Below are positions 28,215 to 37,187 of a DNA stretch of 64,000 nucleotides, in pieces (position 1 is the first letter of the stretch; every line of letters starts with the position of its first letter). Origin of the DNA: a bacterium (GTDB lineage Bacteria; Electryoneota; RPQS01); the NCBI GenBank assembly GCA_036504735.1, contig DASXUQ010000005.1:217377-281376 (forward strand). The letters are read 5' to 3'. The notes under the pieces were generated by a model. It did not search any database, was not told the origin of the DNA, and saw only the letters and a list, made by a program, of their open reading frames with translations. Both the position numbers and the translations under genes were made by a program.

Positions 28215-29180
28215 TCAGTCCGGTACGATCGTGGTGCCACTGTTGCCGTCCAGACTCTCCAGAAATCTGGAGAGTGCACAAATAATCACTCGCTGTCCGC
28301 CCGCGCGCAGGAACTTGATTGCCGCTTCGATCTTCGGCCCCATGCTGCCGGCGGGAAAATGTCCTTCCTTGTAGTAGCCTTCCAATTCGGAGACCGTCAC
28401 CCGTTCGAGATTCTTCTGATCGGGGGTTCCGAAATGCAGAGCTACGTAATCCGCGTCGGTGAGGATAAACAATTCCTGCGCGCCAATGTCGCGACCCAGA
28501 ATTGCGGCGGCACGGTCTTTGTCAATCACTGCATCCACACCTTCCAGCCAGCCGTCCGGCTCGCGATAGACAGGGATTCCGCCGCCACCTGCCGCGATGA
28601 CGATCTTGCCGGACTCGATGATCTGTTTGATGGTCGGACCGTTCACGATCTCGAGGGGTTGCGGGCTTCCCACCACACGGCGCCAGCCACGATCCCCGTA
28701 CGGTTTCACCGTCCAGCCGTGCGTTTCCGCCAGTTCGGTCGCCTGACGCTCCGAGTAAAACTGTCCGACAAACTTGGTAGGATTGAGCAGCGCCGGATCG
28801 TTGGGATCGACCAGCACCTGCGAAACAACGGTCACGACTTCCGGATGCAAGCCGCGGCGCAGCAGCACGTTTTGAAAGCACTGCTCGATCATATACCCCA
28901 TGCCGCCTTCGGTATCCGCCACAATAACGCCAAGGGGCAGCAACGGCGCACGATCCTTGGCGCATTCCACCCGCAAAAGCGCATTACCGACCTGCGGACC
29001 GTTGCCATGCGTGATGGCCAGCCGATAGCCGCGCTCCACCAATCCGGCAACGCCGGTCAGCGCCTCGCGCGTGTGGCGGAACTGGTTGGCAATGGTGTCG
29101 GTTTCGCGGGGATTGGAAATGGCGTTGCCGCCTAAGGCAACAACAGCAACCGGCGATGAAGATTCCGGGGATTTGGGCAC
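28215..29180 (-). CDS. arcC: Carbamate kinase
   Basis: 321 aa from a GTG at 29180. An upstream TTG at 29240 would lie before the predicted transcription start, so I reject it. The amino-acid-kinase fold is clear: VVALGGNAI, THGNGPQVGN, DTEGGMGYMIEQ and AAGGGGIPVYRE; it ends PAGSMGPKIEAAIKFL. It makes ATP from carbamoyl phosphate and ADP. No arcA, argF-like or other fermentation genes adjoin it. It may therefore salvage carbamoyl phosphate from another route (for example ureide or purine breakdown), which is inference. It has its own strong promoter and may extend into sucCD-ndk. Confidence 0.92.
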   Translation of the reverse strand: MPKSPESSSPVAVVALGGNAISNPRETDTIANQFRHTREALTGVAGLVERGYRLAITHGNGPQVGNALLRVECAKDRAPLLPLGVIVADTEGGMGYMIEQCFQNVLLRRGLHPEVVTVVSQVLVDPNDPALLNPTKFVGQFYSERQATELAETHGWTVKPYGDRGWRRVVGSPQPLEIVNGPTIKQIIESGKIVIAAGGGGIPVYREPDGWLEGVDAVIDKDRAAAILGRDIGAQELFILTDADYVALHFGTPDQKNLERVTVSELEGYYKEGHFPAGSMGPKIEAAIKFLRAGGQRVIICALSRFLESLDGNSGTTIVPD

Positions 29181-29238
29181 AGGAGTAGTTGATTCACAAG
29201 AAGATAGTTTGCAATAACTATCACAACGCAGAGTGAAC

Positions 29239-29267
29239 AATATACAAGAACTTGCTCAGAATGTCAA
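29239..29267 (-). promoter_or_regulatory. Sigma-70-type promoter of arcC(-sucCD-ndk)
   Basis: Minus-strand TTGACA (29267-29262), 17-nt spacer and TATATT (29244-29239). The -35 box overlaps the last codons of the ABC-F gene. Predicted start near 29232. Confidence 0.75.
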
Positions 29268-31264
29268 GCCGGATTTGCGCCGGGTTGGGACTTCAATTCG
29301 TCCAATTTCTGACGTTCCAGCTCTTCAAGACGGACTGCCGCCTCTTCCCATTGTGTCAGCAGTGCCGGTAGTTCTTTGCGAATCTGTTCATATTCCGACA
29401 TCAGAGTGCGGCATTTGTCCGGATCCCGATAGAGTTCTTCATCGGCGAGGAGTTTTTCGATTTGAAGTTTGCGCGCTTCGTGCTTGTCGATGCGGGTCTG
29501 GAGACCATTCACGTCGTCCCGCACAGCACGGAATGCGCTGGACAAACGGTTGCGGATTTCCGCTTCGGCGCGTTTCTGCTCTTTACTCTTGAACTTGGCG
29601 TCGGTGCCGGTCGCAAAGGGGATGCGCTCGGACTTATTGTCTTTTTGCGCACTTGAAGCATCGGTCAGGCCCTTGCGGGACAGGTATTCGGAGAGGTTGC
29701 CCGGCCAGTCGCGCAGCGTTCCGCCTTCGATTTCCAGCACTCGATTAACGAGCCGGTCGAGGAAGTAGCGATCATGGCTAACCACGAGCAGTGTTCCTTC
29801 ATAGGCATTCAGAGCATCGAGCAGCACGTTCTGAGAGGCCATGTCGAGATGGTTGGTGGGCTCGTCGAGAATAATGAAATTGGACGGATGCAGCAGCATC
29901 TTGGCCAATGCGAGGCGTGATTTCTCTCCGCCGCTGAGCACGGACACGCGTTTGTAGACATCGTCGCCGGAAAACAGAAACGCACCGAGCAGACTGCGCA
30001 ACCCGCTCTGCGGCGCCGAGCCGGATTCGGCCTCGAGCTGCTCGAGTACAGTCAGGCTGGAATCGAGGTGGAAATCGGCTTCCTGCGCGAAGTAATCGAC
30101 CGTCACGTTATGGCCGAGTTTGATTTCGCCCGTGGTCGGCTGATCCACACCGACAATCAGGCGGCAGAGCGTTGACTTTCCCGCACCGTTCACGCCCACC
30201 AGTGCCACCTTTTCGCCACGGGACAACACCACGCCGGCATCATGGAAGACGTTGCGGTTGCCGTAGTTCTTGGTAACGGCTTTGATATCGAGTACCACGC
30301 GACCGCTGGACGGGGCCGCAGGAAAACGGAAATGCACCCGCTTCGTGTTTGCCGGAGTGACTTCGACGTCTTCCAGTTTTTCGAGCATCTTGACGCGGCT
30401 TTGAACTTGCCGGGCCTTGCTGGCTTTGTAGCGGAAACGGTCGATGAACGCTTCCAGTTTCTCGCGCTCGCCTTCCACCTTCTCCGCACGCGCTTCAAGC
30501 TGTTCCTGCCGTTCGGCGCGCGCCTTCTCGAAGGTCGAGTAGTCGCCGAGATAGACAATCAGTTCGCTGCGCTCCAGAGACGCGATACGGCCTACAACAC
30601 GGTCCAGGAAGCTGCGGTCATGGCTGACAATGATCAACGAGCCGGAGAATCGGCGCAGGTAATCTTCGAGCCAGACCAGCGCCGGCAAATCCAGATGGTT
30701 GGTAGGCTCGTCGAGCAGCAGCAGATCGGGATCGAAGAGCAGGAGTTTGGCCAGTGCAATACGCATCTGCCAGCCGCCGGAAAACTCTTCGATCTGGCGT
30801 GTGAAGTCCTCTTCTCTGAAGCCCAGACCGCCCAGCACACGCGCGACCTTAGCTTCGGCGTGATAGCCTTCGAGATCTTCCCAGCGATGTTCGAGCACGC
30901 CCAGTTCTTCGATCAGCTCGAGGTTGTCCGGTGATGCGGCTATCTCCTCGCGCAGTGCCGTGATTTCGACCTGGAGATGCGGCAGGTCAGGAAGACCGCT
31001 CCAGGCTTCTTCAAACAGACTGCGGCCCTTGTGAGCGACGCCATCCTGCGGCAGATACCCGACCGTCAGATCGCGGCTGCGTTGAATTGTGCCGGATGAG
31101 GGTTCATTCTGCCCGGCAATCAGCCGAAGAATCGTAGTCTTGCCCGCGCCATTGGGGCCGACAAGACCATATCGCTCGCCGCGAAAGATAGACCAGTTGA
31201 CATGGTCAAGCAGCGTGCGGCCCGGCAATTCTACGGTCAGTTCGGAAAGGTGCAGGAGTCTCAT
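29264..31264 (-). CDS. ABC-F family ribosome-associated ATPase
   Basis: 666 aa with two ABC ATPase domains and no membrane helices. The first has Walker A GPNGAGKTT, signature FSGGWQMR and LLLDEPTNHLD; the second has GVNGAGKST, LSGGEKSR and IILDEPTNHLD. Between them is a charged P-site tRNA-interaction linker (about 240-320). A C-terminal coiled coil (about 545-660) is present, as in Uup and YheS-like proteins. Members act on the translating ribosome or give antibiotic protection, or act in rRNA processing. Subfamily cannot be settled by eye. Its ATG overlaps the lamin-tail gene stop. Confidence 0.92.
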   Translation of the reverse strand: MRLLHLSELTVELPGRTLLDHVNWSIFRGERYGLVGPNGAGKTTILRLIAGQNEPSSGTIQRSRDLTVGYLPQDGVAHKGRSLFEEAWSGLPDLPHLQVEITALREEIAASPDNLELIEELGVLEHRWEDLEGYHAEAKVARVLGGLGFREEDFTRQIEEFSGGWQMRIALAKLLLFDPDLLLLDEPTNHLDLPALVWLEDYLRRFSGSLIIVSHDRSFLDRVVGRIASLERSELIVYLGDYSTFEKARAERQEQLEARAEKVEGEREKLEAFIDRFRYKASKARQVQSRVKMLEKLEDVEVTPANTKRVHFRFPAAPSSGRVVLDIKAVTKNYGNRNVFHDAGVVLSRGEKVALVGVNGAGKSTLCRLIVGVDQPTTGEIKLGHNVTVDYFAQEADFHLDSSLTVLEQLEAESGSAPQSGLRSLLGAFLFSGDDVYKRVSVLSGGEKSRLALAKMLLHPSNFIILDEPTNHLDMASQNVLLDALNAYEGTLLVVSHDRYFLDRLVNRVLEIEGGTLRDWPGNLSEYLSRKGLTDASSAQKDNKSERIPFATGTDAKFKSKEQKRAEAEIRNRLSSAFRAVRDDVNGLQTRIDKHEARKLQIEKLLADEELYRDPDKCRTLMSEYEQIRKELPALLTQWEEAAVRLEELERQKLDELKSQPGANPA

Positions 31265-33000
31265 GACCGTCTCGCCAATGCAACCGGACGGCGCGCCGTT
31301 TGAATGCGCGTGCCGCCTTTACCCAAAGCTTCAAGATAAATAATATAGAGTCCAGTAGGCATCATGCGCCCGTGATCATCCTTTCCATCCCACAGTTTCT
31401 CGCCCGAGTAACCCGCCGCTTCGTTGTTGGCGAGACGGCGAATCAGGCGTCCTCGCACATCGTAAATCTTCAGATCCAATCGTGAATCCGGCTGCTCGAG
31501 GCGGTACTGAATACTGAGCACTTCGTTCCGGCCGTCGCCATCCGGCGAAAACGGATTCGGCTGCACGCGCAGCACTTCCACTCCACCACCCGCGAAAGGC
31601 ATGGCGCGGGAGTTCGGCCGTCCCGGCGTGGATCCGGTGCTGTCCAGACACGAGGCCCAATTCAACAGGTCGTTCGACGCAGCCTGCGACGCGACGCGCT
31701 CAATGCTTATCCCTGCGACGCCGCTACTCCATGAGGGACGGTAATCCACACGATCTATCATCTGGCCATCGGCACTGTAGAGAACCAGGGAATCTCCGCT
31801 GTTGTTCAGCGTGACGTGTGTGGTGTTCCATATGACAGTCGGCACATTCGCCGGAACATTTTCGAAGAGCATGGTGGAATCGGAGGCGAGCAGCGCGAAA
31901 CTCTGCGGCGCAATGGTCACATCCGGCAGGTTCACACGCCGGGACGTGTCGCCGATGCCGGTGCCGTCGCTGAACCGCCAGCCTGCCAGATTCCACGGGA
32001 CCGCGCTGGGGTTAAACAGTTCCACCCATTCGCTGCGTTGCGGCTCCGGGCTGAACATAATCTCGTTGATGACAATGGCAAGAGGGGCACCCGCAGCTCC
32101 CACAAGCAGCATCCGGCGGTCATTGGTCTCGATCTCATCAGCACCGCTCAGATCAGCCACCAGAGACAGCGGAGCATTGGACTCCATGCGCAGGCGGTGC
32201 GAGAACCGGGCAGAGTCGCCCACGCTCAGCGTTCCGGTTGGCCACGCGGCGAGCAGCGTCAGCACATTTCCCGATTCCGACCGGTACAACGACAAGGAAT
32301 CGCCAAACACGGATCTGCCGACGTTGGTGACTTGTATTGTCACACTGAAACTGTCGCCCGATTGAGGTGATGAGGGTTCAGCAAAGAAGGCCGTGACGGC
32401 CAGATCCCTGTCTGGAGGTGTTACGCTGTTGCGCGCACCGGGCGTGCCGTACAACACAGCGGAGTCTCTCCAGTTCGAGAGGCTGTCACCATCTTGCGGC
32501 AGGATCTTCTCATCGGAGAATCCTTCCGTGTTGCCGATATGATAGGCGTAGCGGGAGCGGATGTGGCCTTGAGCATCGATGAGCGTGAGTGTATCGGAAC
32601 GGTCGTTCACTAATCCGCGGCTGCCGAAGGCGGTATTGTCGATCGTCACGACCAGCGCGGACGATGGAATGCGCCCGTCGTAGGTAGTGCTGCCTTGAGC
32701 AAAGTAGTCCGGGTCCATAATGAGCACATACTGGTGTGGAGCGGCAATCAGCCCCTGCTCCATCGCCACGACCGCGTCCGTATCGGCACCGATCACAAGC
32801 CGCCAGCCGCTCACTGAGGCGGCGAATTGGCTCTCGTTGTAGAGTTCGACGAACTCGTCGGTGTTATCGGCACCGGCGGGATTGTACATGATTTCGTTCA
32901 GCGTCAGCGCAAAACCATGCTTTGCCATCATGAGCCCGCAGAGCAAAAGCAAAGCCGGGGCGGCGCTAAAACGCATTTTCAATATGACGGATCTTGACAT
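31261..33000 (-). CDS. Secreted lamin-tail-domain surface protein with FlgD/T9SS-like tail
   Basis: 579 aa from the ATG at 33000, which has GGAG seven nt upstream; an ATG six nt earlier and one at 32976 are alternatives. After a signal peptide (APALLLLCGLMMAKHGFA) come two lamin-tail domains (start motifs LTLNEIMYNPAGADNTDEFV and IVINEIMFSPEPQRSEWVEL). They flank a CARDB-like Ig domain (about 200-300). The C-terminus has NPFSPDGDGRNE and PTGLYIIYLEA, a FlgD-like/CHU_C-type tail seen on surface or T9SS cargo in the FCB group. Function unknown; such proteins are often adhesins or nuclease-associated. It overlaps yraN upstream and the ABC-F gene downstream. Confidence 0.85.
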   Translation of the reverse strand: MSRSVILKMRFSAAPALLLLCGLMMAKHGFALTLNEIMYNPAGADNTDEFVELYNESQFAASVSGWRLVIGADTDAVVAMEQGLIAAPHQYVLIMDPDYFAQGSTTYDGRIPSSALVVTIDNTAFGSRGLVNDRSDTLTLIDAQGHIRSRYAYHIGNTEGFSDEKILPQDGDSLSNWRDSAVLYGTPGARNSVTPPDRDLAVTAFFAEPSSPQSGDSFSVTIQVTNVGRSVFGDSLSLYRSESGNVLTLLAAWPTGTLSVGDSARFSHRLRMESNAPLSLVADLSGADEIETNDRRMLLVGAAGAPLAIVINEIMFSPEPQRSEWVELFNPSAVPWNLAGWRFSDGTGIGDTSRRVNLPDVTIAPQSFALLASDSTMLFENVPANVPTVIWNTTHVTLNNSGDSLVLYSADGQMIDRVDYRPSWSSGVAGISIERVASQAASNDLLNWASCLDSTGSTPGRPNSRAMPFAGGGVEVLRVQPNPFSPDGDGRNEVLSIQYRLEQPDSRLDLKIYDVRGRLIRRLANNEAAGYSGEKLWDGKDDHGRMMPTGLYIIYLEALGKGGTRIQTARRPVALARRS

Positions 33001-33367
33001 CGTCATGCTCCCACCATACGGAAATTACGTCGAAACGGTACGGCACTACGCCGTACTTGTGTCCGAGATAGAATCGCGCCAGCGTGTGCAGCCGGCGGCG
33101 TTTGTCCTGATTGACGCGAGTTTCCGGCGGAAACTCGGTGAGCCTGCGGCTGGCCTTCACCTCGACAAACACCCACGCGTTCTGGTGACGGCAGATGATG
33201 TCCATCTCCCCCGCCTTGCACGACCAGTTGCGCTCCACGACTTGGAAGCCGAGGCGCGACAGATGCTTCACCGCAGCATCTTCGCCGTCCCTGCCGATCT
33301 GAGCAGTGGTGCGCGAGGCCAGCGGCTTATTTCGTCTCCAGATTTTCTTGAAAAAACTCGCGAACAC
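32966..33367 (-). CDS. YraN family endonuclease-like protein
   Basis: 133 aa from a GTG at 33367, inside the end of rnhB; a longer reading would exceed the family's usual 110-130 aa. It has the YraN pattern: GRDGEDAAVKHLSRLGFQVV, then NWSCKAGEMDIICRHQN and VFVEVKASRR. These are the E, D and ExK positions of a restriction-endonuclease-like fold. The family is widespread next to rnhB and its cellular role is not known. Adjacent overlaps with rnhB and the lamin-tail gene show coupling. Confidence 0.88.
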   Translation of the reverse strand: MFASFFKKIWRRNKPLASRTTAQIGRDGEDAAVKHLSRLGFQVVERNWSCKAGEMDIICRHQNAWVFVEVKASRRLTEFPPETRVNQDKRRRLHTLARFYLGHKYGVVPYRFDVISVWWEHDDVKIRHIENAF

Positions 33368-33986
33368 CTTGAAATGTCCTGCGGTGTATGGGGCACGGCC
33401 CCAGTTGCTTGAGAAGGCGGCGATGTTCCTCTGTCGGATATCCGAAATGGCGAGCAAACCCGTATTCCGGATGCACTGCATCGTAATCGCGCATCAGACG
33501 GTCGCGAGTAACCTTGGCGATAATCGAAGCTGCGCTGATGACCGCCACACACGCATCGCCGTGCACAATCGCGCGCGAAGGCAAGCTTGGATTGAGGCGG
33601 CGGTTGCCGTCGACCAGAATCATCTGCGGTGGGCACGGCAGCAACGCAACCGCCCGTTCCATCGCCCGCAGAGACGCCTGAAGGATATTGATCTCGTCGA
33701 TTTCCTCCGGTGTACACGCGCCGACCCCGAATTCCAGCTCGTGCGGCACCCGGGCAAAGAACTCTTCCCGGGCGGAGACAGTCATCTTCTTGGAGTCCTG
33801 CGCCGACCAGAGCAGTTCGCAATCGCGGAACAGCACAGCCGCTGCCACGACGGGTCCGGCGAGCGGCCCGCGCCCGGCTTCGTCCACACCGCAGATGAGC
33901 GACATTCCAGAGGCAAGCAGTTCCCGCTCGATGGGCAGACGCGCACCAAACAGTTCGTCTCTTTGTCCACGGGAAGGCTTACCCAT
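33327..33986 (-). CDS. rnhB: Ribonuclease HII
   Basis: 219 aa. The catalytic acidic residues are in ICGVDEAGRGPLAGPVV, LVDGNRRL and HRDRLMRDYD-like context (VTRDRLMRDYD). The ASIIAKVTRD element is also typical. It cuts RNA in RNA-DNA hybrids, including single ribonucleotides in the genome. It overlaps comEC at its start and yraN at its end. The yraN-rnhB pairing is widely conserved. Confidence 0.96.
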   Translation of the reverse strand: MGKPSRGQRDELFGARLPIERELLASGMSLICGVDEAGRGPLAGPVVAAAVLFRDCELLWSAQDSKKMTVSAREEFFARVPHELEFGVGACTPEEIDEINILQASLRAMERAVALLPCPPQMILVDGNRRLNPSLPSRAIVHGDACVAVISAASIIAKVTRDRLMRDYDAVHPEYGFARHFGYPTEEHRRLLKQLGPCPIHRRTFQGVREFFQENLETK

Positions 33987-36405
33987 GCGGCAGTCTCCAC
34001 AAACGTGTCAGCCGCGCGGCGCGGGATTCCTCCCGCGTCCACTTGTGCCCATCCGACGCGTACGTCACAGTTCCTTCGCGAGATGTCATATGGATGGGAA
34101 TTTTCAGTGACTCCAGCCGCGAAATTACAGACAGATGCGGGTGGCCATACAGATTGTGCCGTCCCACCGAAATGATTCCTTCTGTGGGTGTGGTCTGTTT
34201 GAGGAACGCTAACGTGGTAGATGCTTTGCTTCCATGATGAGCGATTTTCAGCAAATCTACATCCAATTCCGCTCCCCAAGCCTGCAAAGCACACTCCATG
34301 GCGCTGTCCACATCGGCGGGAAGCAGGGCCGTGCTGTGGCTGCACTTCAGACGCAGCACAAGGGAACGCTGATTCTCCGTTGCCATCATCGGCCTCACAG
34401 CGCTGTCCGGTGAGAGCACCATTACAGAAACCTGATCGGACAACCGCACCATATTACCGGCAGTCAAACGTTGTTCGTGGATTCCTTTGGCACTCTCGGC
34501 CACATCCAGCCGCACCCGCGTCTGCGACGGCGAAACGTCCCCGTTGATATAGACGTGATTTACGGGCATGCTCTCGATGATCTTTGCCGCGCCGCCGATG
34601 TGGTCGTTATCCGGATGAGTCAGGATCAACGCGTCGAGGTGCCGAATACCCTGCTCGGCGAGGAAAGGCAGAATTCTATCGGCGGCGCTCCAGTCCCCAA
34701 ACGCAGGGCCGGCATCTACCAGTATCTGTCCACCCGACGGCGTAGAGATCACCGTTGCATCTCCATTGCCGACGGAGAGAAATGATAGACGGCACAGCGG
34801 ATCGGGTTTGGCAAATACCGCAGCCCATACAATGACATTGCCCGCAAGCAACAGCGATGCACCGATCCAGACCCGATGGGATATGGCAAATCCGAGCAGT
34901 AATCCTGCCGTTGCCGCATATAGCAAGACGGCAATCCAAGGCGAAAACAACGGCACCGAAAGGCTGGCCAGCGGGAGCGACGCTGTGAAGCTCACAAGAC
35001 TCCCCATGAGGTAGGCTGCGCCATTCAGTGAGCCCGCAAACCATGGCGACAGTGCGGGAACAACGGCCTCTATTATCAGCAGGGCTACGGCCAAGAGCAG
35101 CATCGCGCCAAAGGCAGGCACCGCGGCAATGTTGCCCAGGACGCCCAGTACGGGAATCCGTCCGAAGAGAAATCCGGTCATGGGCAGAGTGCCAATTTGC
35201 GCGCCTGCCGAGGCAGATAATAATTCTATGAGCGCCCGGAGAGTGCTCTTCCTTCGCGTAAGGCGCGCAGCGGCGGCCAGTTTCTCATGAATGTACTCAT
35301 AGCCGCCAATCAGTCCAAGCACCGCCAGATAGGACAGGGCGAATCCCGCGTCGACAATGTCCAGCGGCCGCCATAGGGTTTCGACAAACGCCGCACAGGC
35401 CACCGAATTCACGGGGCTGGGTCTGCGATGCAGAACCGCACCCGTTATGTAGATTGCCGCCATGAGCGTGGCGCGCACCAGCGACGGCGCTTCTCTGCCG
35501 AGCTCCATGTACAGCAGGACAATGCCGAACAGCACGCCTAACCGAACGCCGCGAGGCACGAACAGTACGCTAAGCAGCACCCACACCGTCGCCATCAGAA
35601 AGCCGACATTCATGCCACTGAGAGCAAAAACGTGGCTGAGACCCGTCAGCCGCAGACGGTCCGAGAACGCCGCGCTGAAATCGGATCGGTTTCCCAGCAC
35701 AAGCGCCTTGCAGAGCGCTGCGCCATCGGGACTCAGACGCCGGTCGTACGTGCCGGTAATGAAACCTCGCAGGCGGTCCACCATCCGGCGCAGCGAAAAT
35801 CCGGAAACATGCTGCACCACATACGACGCGGTGTCCGCGTAAAGCGAAGCAACATCGCGCTGCGACACGAGGGTAATCATGCTGCCAACGCCGGTTTGGC
35901 GCTCCGCCGCCGCCACAAGCCGGCCTCGAGCATACAGCAGGTCGCCATACTGCAGATCCGCAAGCTCTGTCGAACTCCCGAATATTCGCGCGCGCATCGA
36001 CCCGCAGGCTACCGTTTGAGAGTCCGCCACAAGGCTCACGGATTGCACAATCACTGCGCTGTTGCCCTCAGATACGTCGGGGCTGACGGCGACGGCTCCG
36101 ATGATGGCAACGACCGAATCCTGTTCCGCCAGCGTGGCCACGCGCGAGCGGATCTCCCGTCCAAGGTTGTCCGTTGCGCGATAGGCGCCCAGAGCTGCAA
36201 AGAACAATAACAAAGGCAGAAGCGCCACGAGCCGCGTGCCGAAAGCCCAGAGCGCGGCGCCACTGAGCAAAAACAGTCCGGCACAAGCAACGAGCAGCGT
36301 ACCGGACCGGAAATCGGAGTAAAGTGCGGTGACAACTCCGACAATCACCGCCAGCGCAAAGGGCAGAACAGGCACCTTGCGCGGGTCAAGGGCGGCCGCT
36401 TTCAT
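33979..36405 (-). CDS. comEC: ComEC/Rec2 DNA uptake channel
   Basis: 808 aa. The N-terminal region has membrane helices plus a DUF4131-type OB-like domain. The central Competence domain shows LTGLSHVFALSGMNVGFLMA. About ten helices follow, then a C-terminal metallo-beta-lactamase domain with LSVGNGDATVI, LVDAGPAFGD, LTHPDNDHIGG and KIAHHGSK. The zinc motif is complete. ComEC moves single-stranded DNA across the inner membrane in natural competence. All three domains are present, so the cell may be transformable; no other competence genes are in the window. Confidence 0.94.
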   Translation of the reverse strand: MKAAALDPRKVPVLPFALAVIVGVVTALYSDFRSGTLLVACAGLFLLSGAALWAFGTRLVALLPLLLFFAALGAYRATDNLGREIRSRVATLAEQDSVVAIIGAVAVSPDVSEGNSAVIVQSVSLVADSQTVACGSMRARIFGSSTELADLQYGDLLYARGRLVAAAERQTGVGSMITLVSQRDVASLYADTASYVVQHVSGFSLRRMVDRLRGFITGTYDRRLSPDGAALCKALVLGNRSDFSAAFSDRLRLTGLSHVFALSGMNVGFLMATVWVLLSVLFVPRGVRLGVLFGIVLLYMELGREAPSLVRATLMAAIYITGAVLHRRPSPVNSVACAAFVETLWRPLDIVDAGFALSYLAVLGLIGGYEYIHEKLAAAARLTRRKSTLRALIELLSASAGAQIGTLPMTGFLFGRIPVLGVLGNIAAVPAFGAMLLLAVALLIIEAVVPALSPWFAGSLNGAAYLMGSLVSFTASLPLASLSVPLFSPWIAVLLYAATAGLLLGFAISHRVWIGASLLLAGNVIVWAAVFAKPDPLCRLSFLSVGNGDATVISTPSGGQILVDAGPAFGDWSAADRILPFLAEQGIRHLDALILTHPDNDHIGGAAKIIESMPVNHVYINGDVSPSQTRVRLDVAESAKGIHEQRLTAGNMVRLSDQVSVMVLSPDSAVRPMMATENQRSLVLRLKCSHSTALLPADVDSAMECALQAWGAELDVDLLKIAHHGSKASTTLAFLKQTTPTEGIISVGRHNLYGHPHLSVISRLESLKIPIHMTSREGTVTYASDGHKWTREESRAARLTRLWRLPHG

Positions 36406-36431
36406 AGCGACGGTTGTGCTTTATGAGAGAG

Positions 36432-37133
36432 TCAAGTCTTCTCAAGAATGAACAGTCTGGCAATTCCCAGACTTAGCCGCTTGTTCTCCGTGCAGGTGAA
36501 TCCCACTTCGGAGAACAAAGCCATCAACTCTGCGGACGTGGAAAATCGCTCCACCGTTCGAGAGAGATAGGTGTACGCCTCGCGGTCATGCGAGATCAGC
36601 GCACCCAGCGGCTCCATCACATGCTTCATATACCATTGGAACATGCGATTAATGAGACGTGCGCGATCCGGAGTAAACTCCAGCACGGCGCCCTTTCCGC
36701 CCCTTTTCAGCGTACGATGCAGCTCGCGCATGCCCTTTTCGAGATCCACGAAGTTGCGCACGCCGAAGGCCACCATGAAGCGGTCAAAGGACTCTGAAGG
36801 AAAGGGCAGATTTTCGGCCACTCCGCGCACCAGCCGGTAATCCTGCGGACGGATGCTGCCGGACTTGCTGTCCGCTATATTGAGCATGGCCTGAGCCGGA
36901 TCCAGCAGCACGGCACTGATGCCTTCCACGCGCTCCAGCGCCGTGAGGGACATGTCGCCCGTGCCCGCGCCGCAGTCCAAAATGCGGCACCCGGACGAAA
37001 GGTCGAGCCGGCGGATCGCGATTCTGCGCCACCGGCGGTCCGTCCCAAAGGAGAAGAAGTGGTTCAGAAAATCGTAGGATCGCGAGATGCGGTCAAACAT
37101 CCCGGCGATCTCTCGGGAAGCCACACGGCTCAA
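36432..37133 (-). CDS. menG: Demethylmenaquinone/ubiquinone C-methyltransferase
   Basis: 233 aa SAM-dependent methyltransferase of the UbiE/MenG family. It has MFDRISRSYDFLNHFFSFGTD, the SAM motif ILDCGAGTGDMS, and the family signature YMKHVMEPLGALIS. It performs the last C-methylation in menaquinone (or ubiquinone) synthesis. In FCB bacteria menaquinone is expected, so menG is the more likely name. The start appears to be TTG at 37133, or GTG nine nt downstream. Confidence 0.9.
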   Translation of the reverse strand: MSRVASREIAGMFDRISRSYDFLNHFFSFGTDRRWRRIAIRRLDLSSGCRILDCGAGTGDMSLTALERVEGISAVLLDPAQAMLNIADSKSGSIRPQDYRLVRGVAENLPFPSESFDRFMVAFGVRNFVDLEKGMRELHRTLKRGGKGAVLEFTPDRARLINRMFQWYMKHVMEPLGALISHDREAYTYLSRTVERFSTSAELMALFSEVGFTCTENKRLSLGIARLFILEKT

Positions 37134-37187
37134 AGTTCCGGAGTCCTATGTGTTGCGCGGCAAACCGTCGCCGAAACGTGCGCCGGA

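Noticed and set aside
29181-29240. TTG start for carbamate kinase 60 nt upstream
   Set aside because: It lies upstream of the predicted transcription start and adds a Cys/Ser-rich stretch outside the kinase fold.
33368-33481. 38-residue N-terminal extension of yraN
   Set aside because: It lies inside rnhB, has no family similarity, and makes the protein longer than normal.
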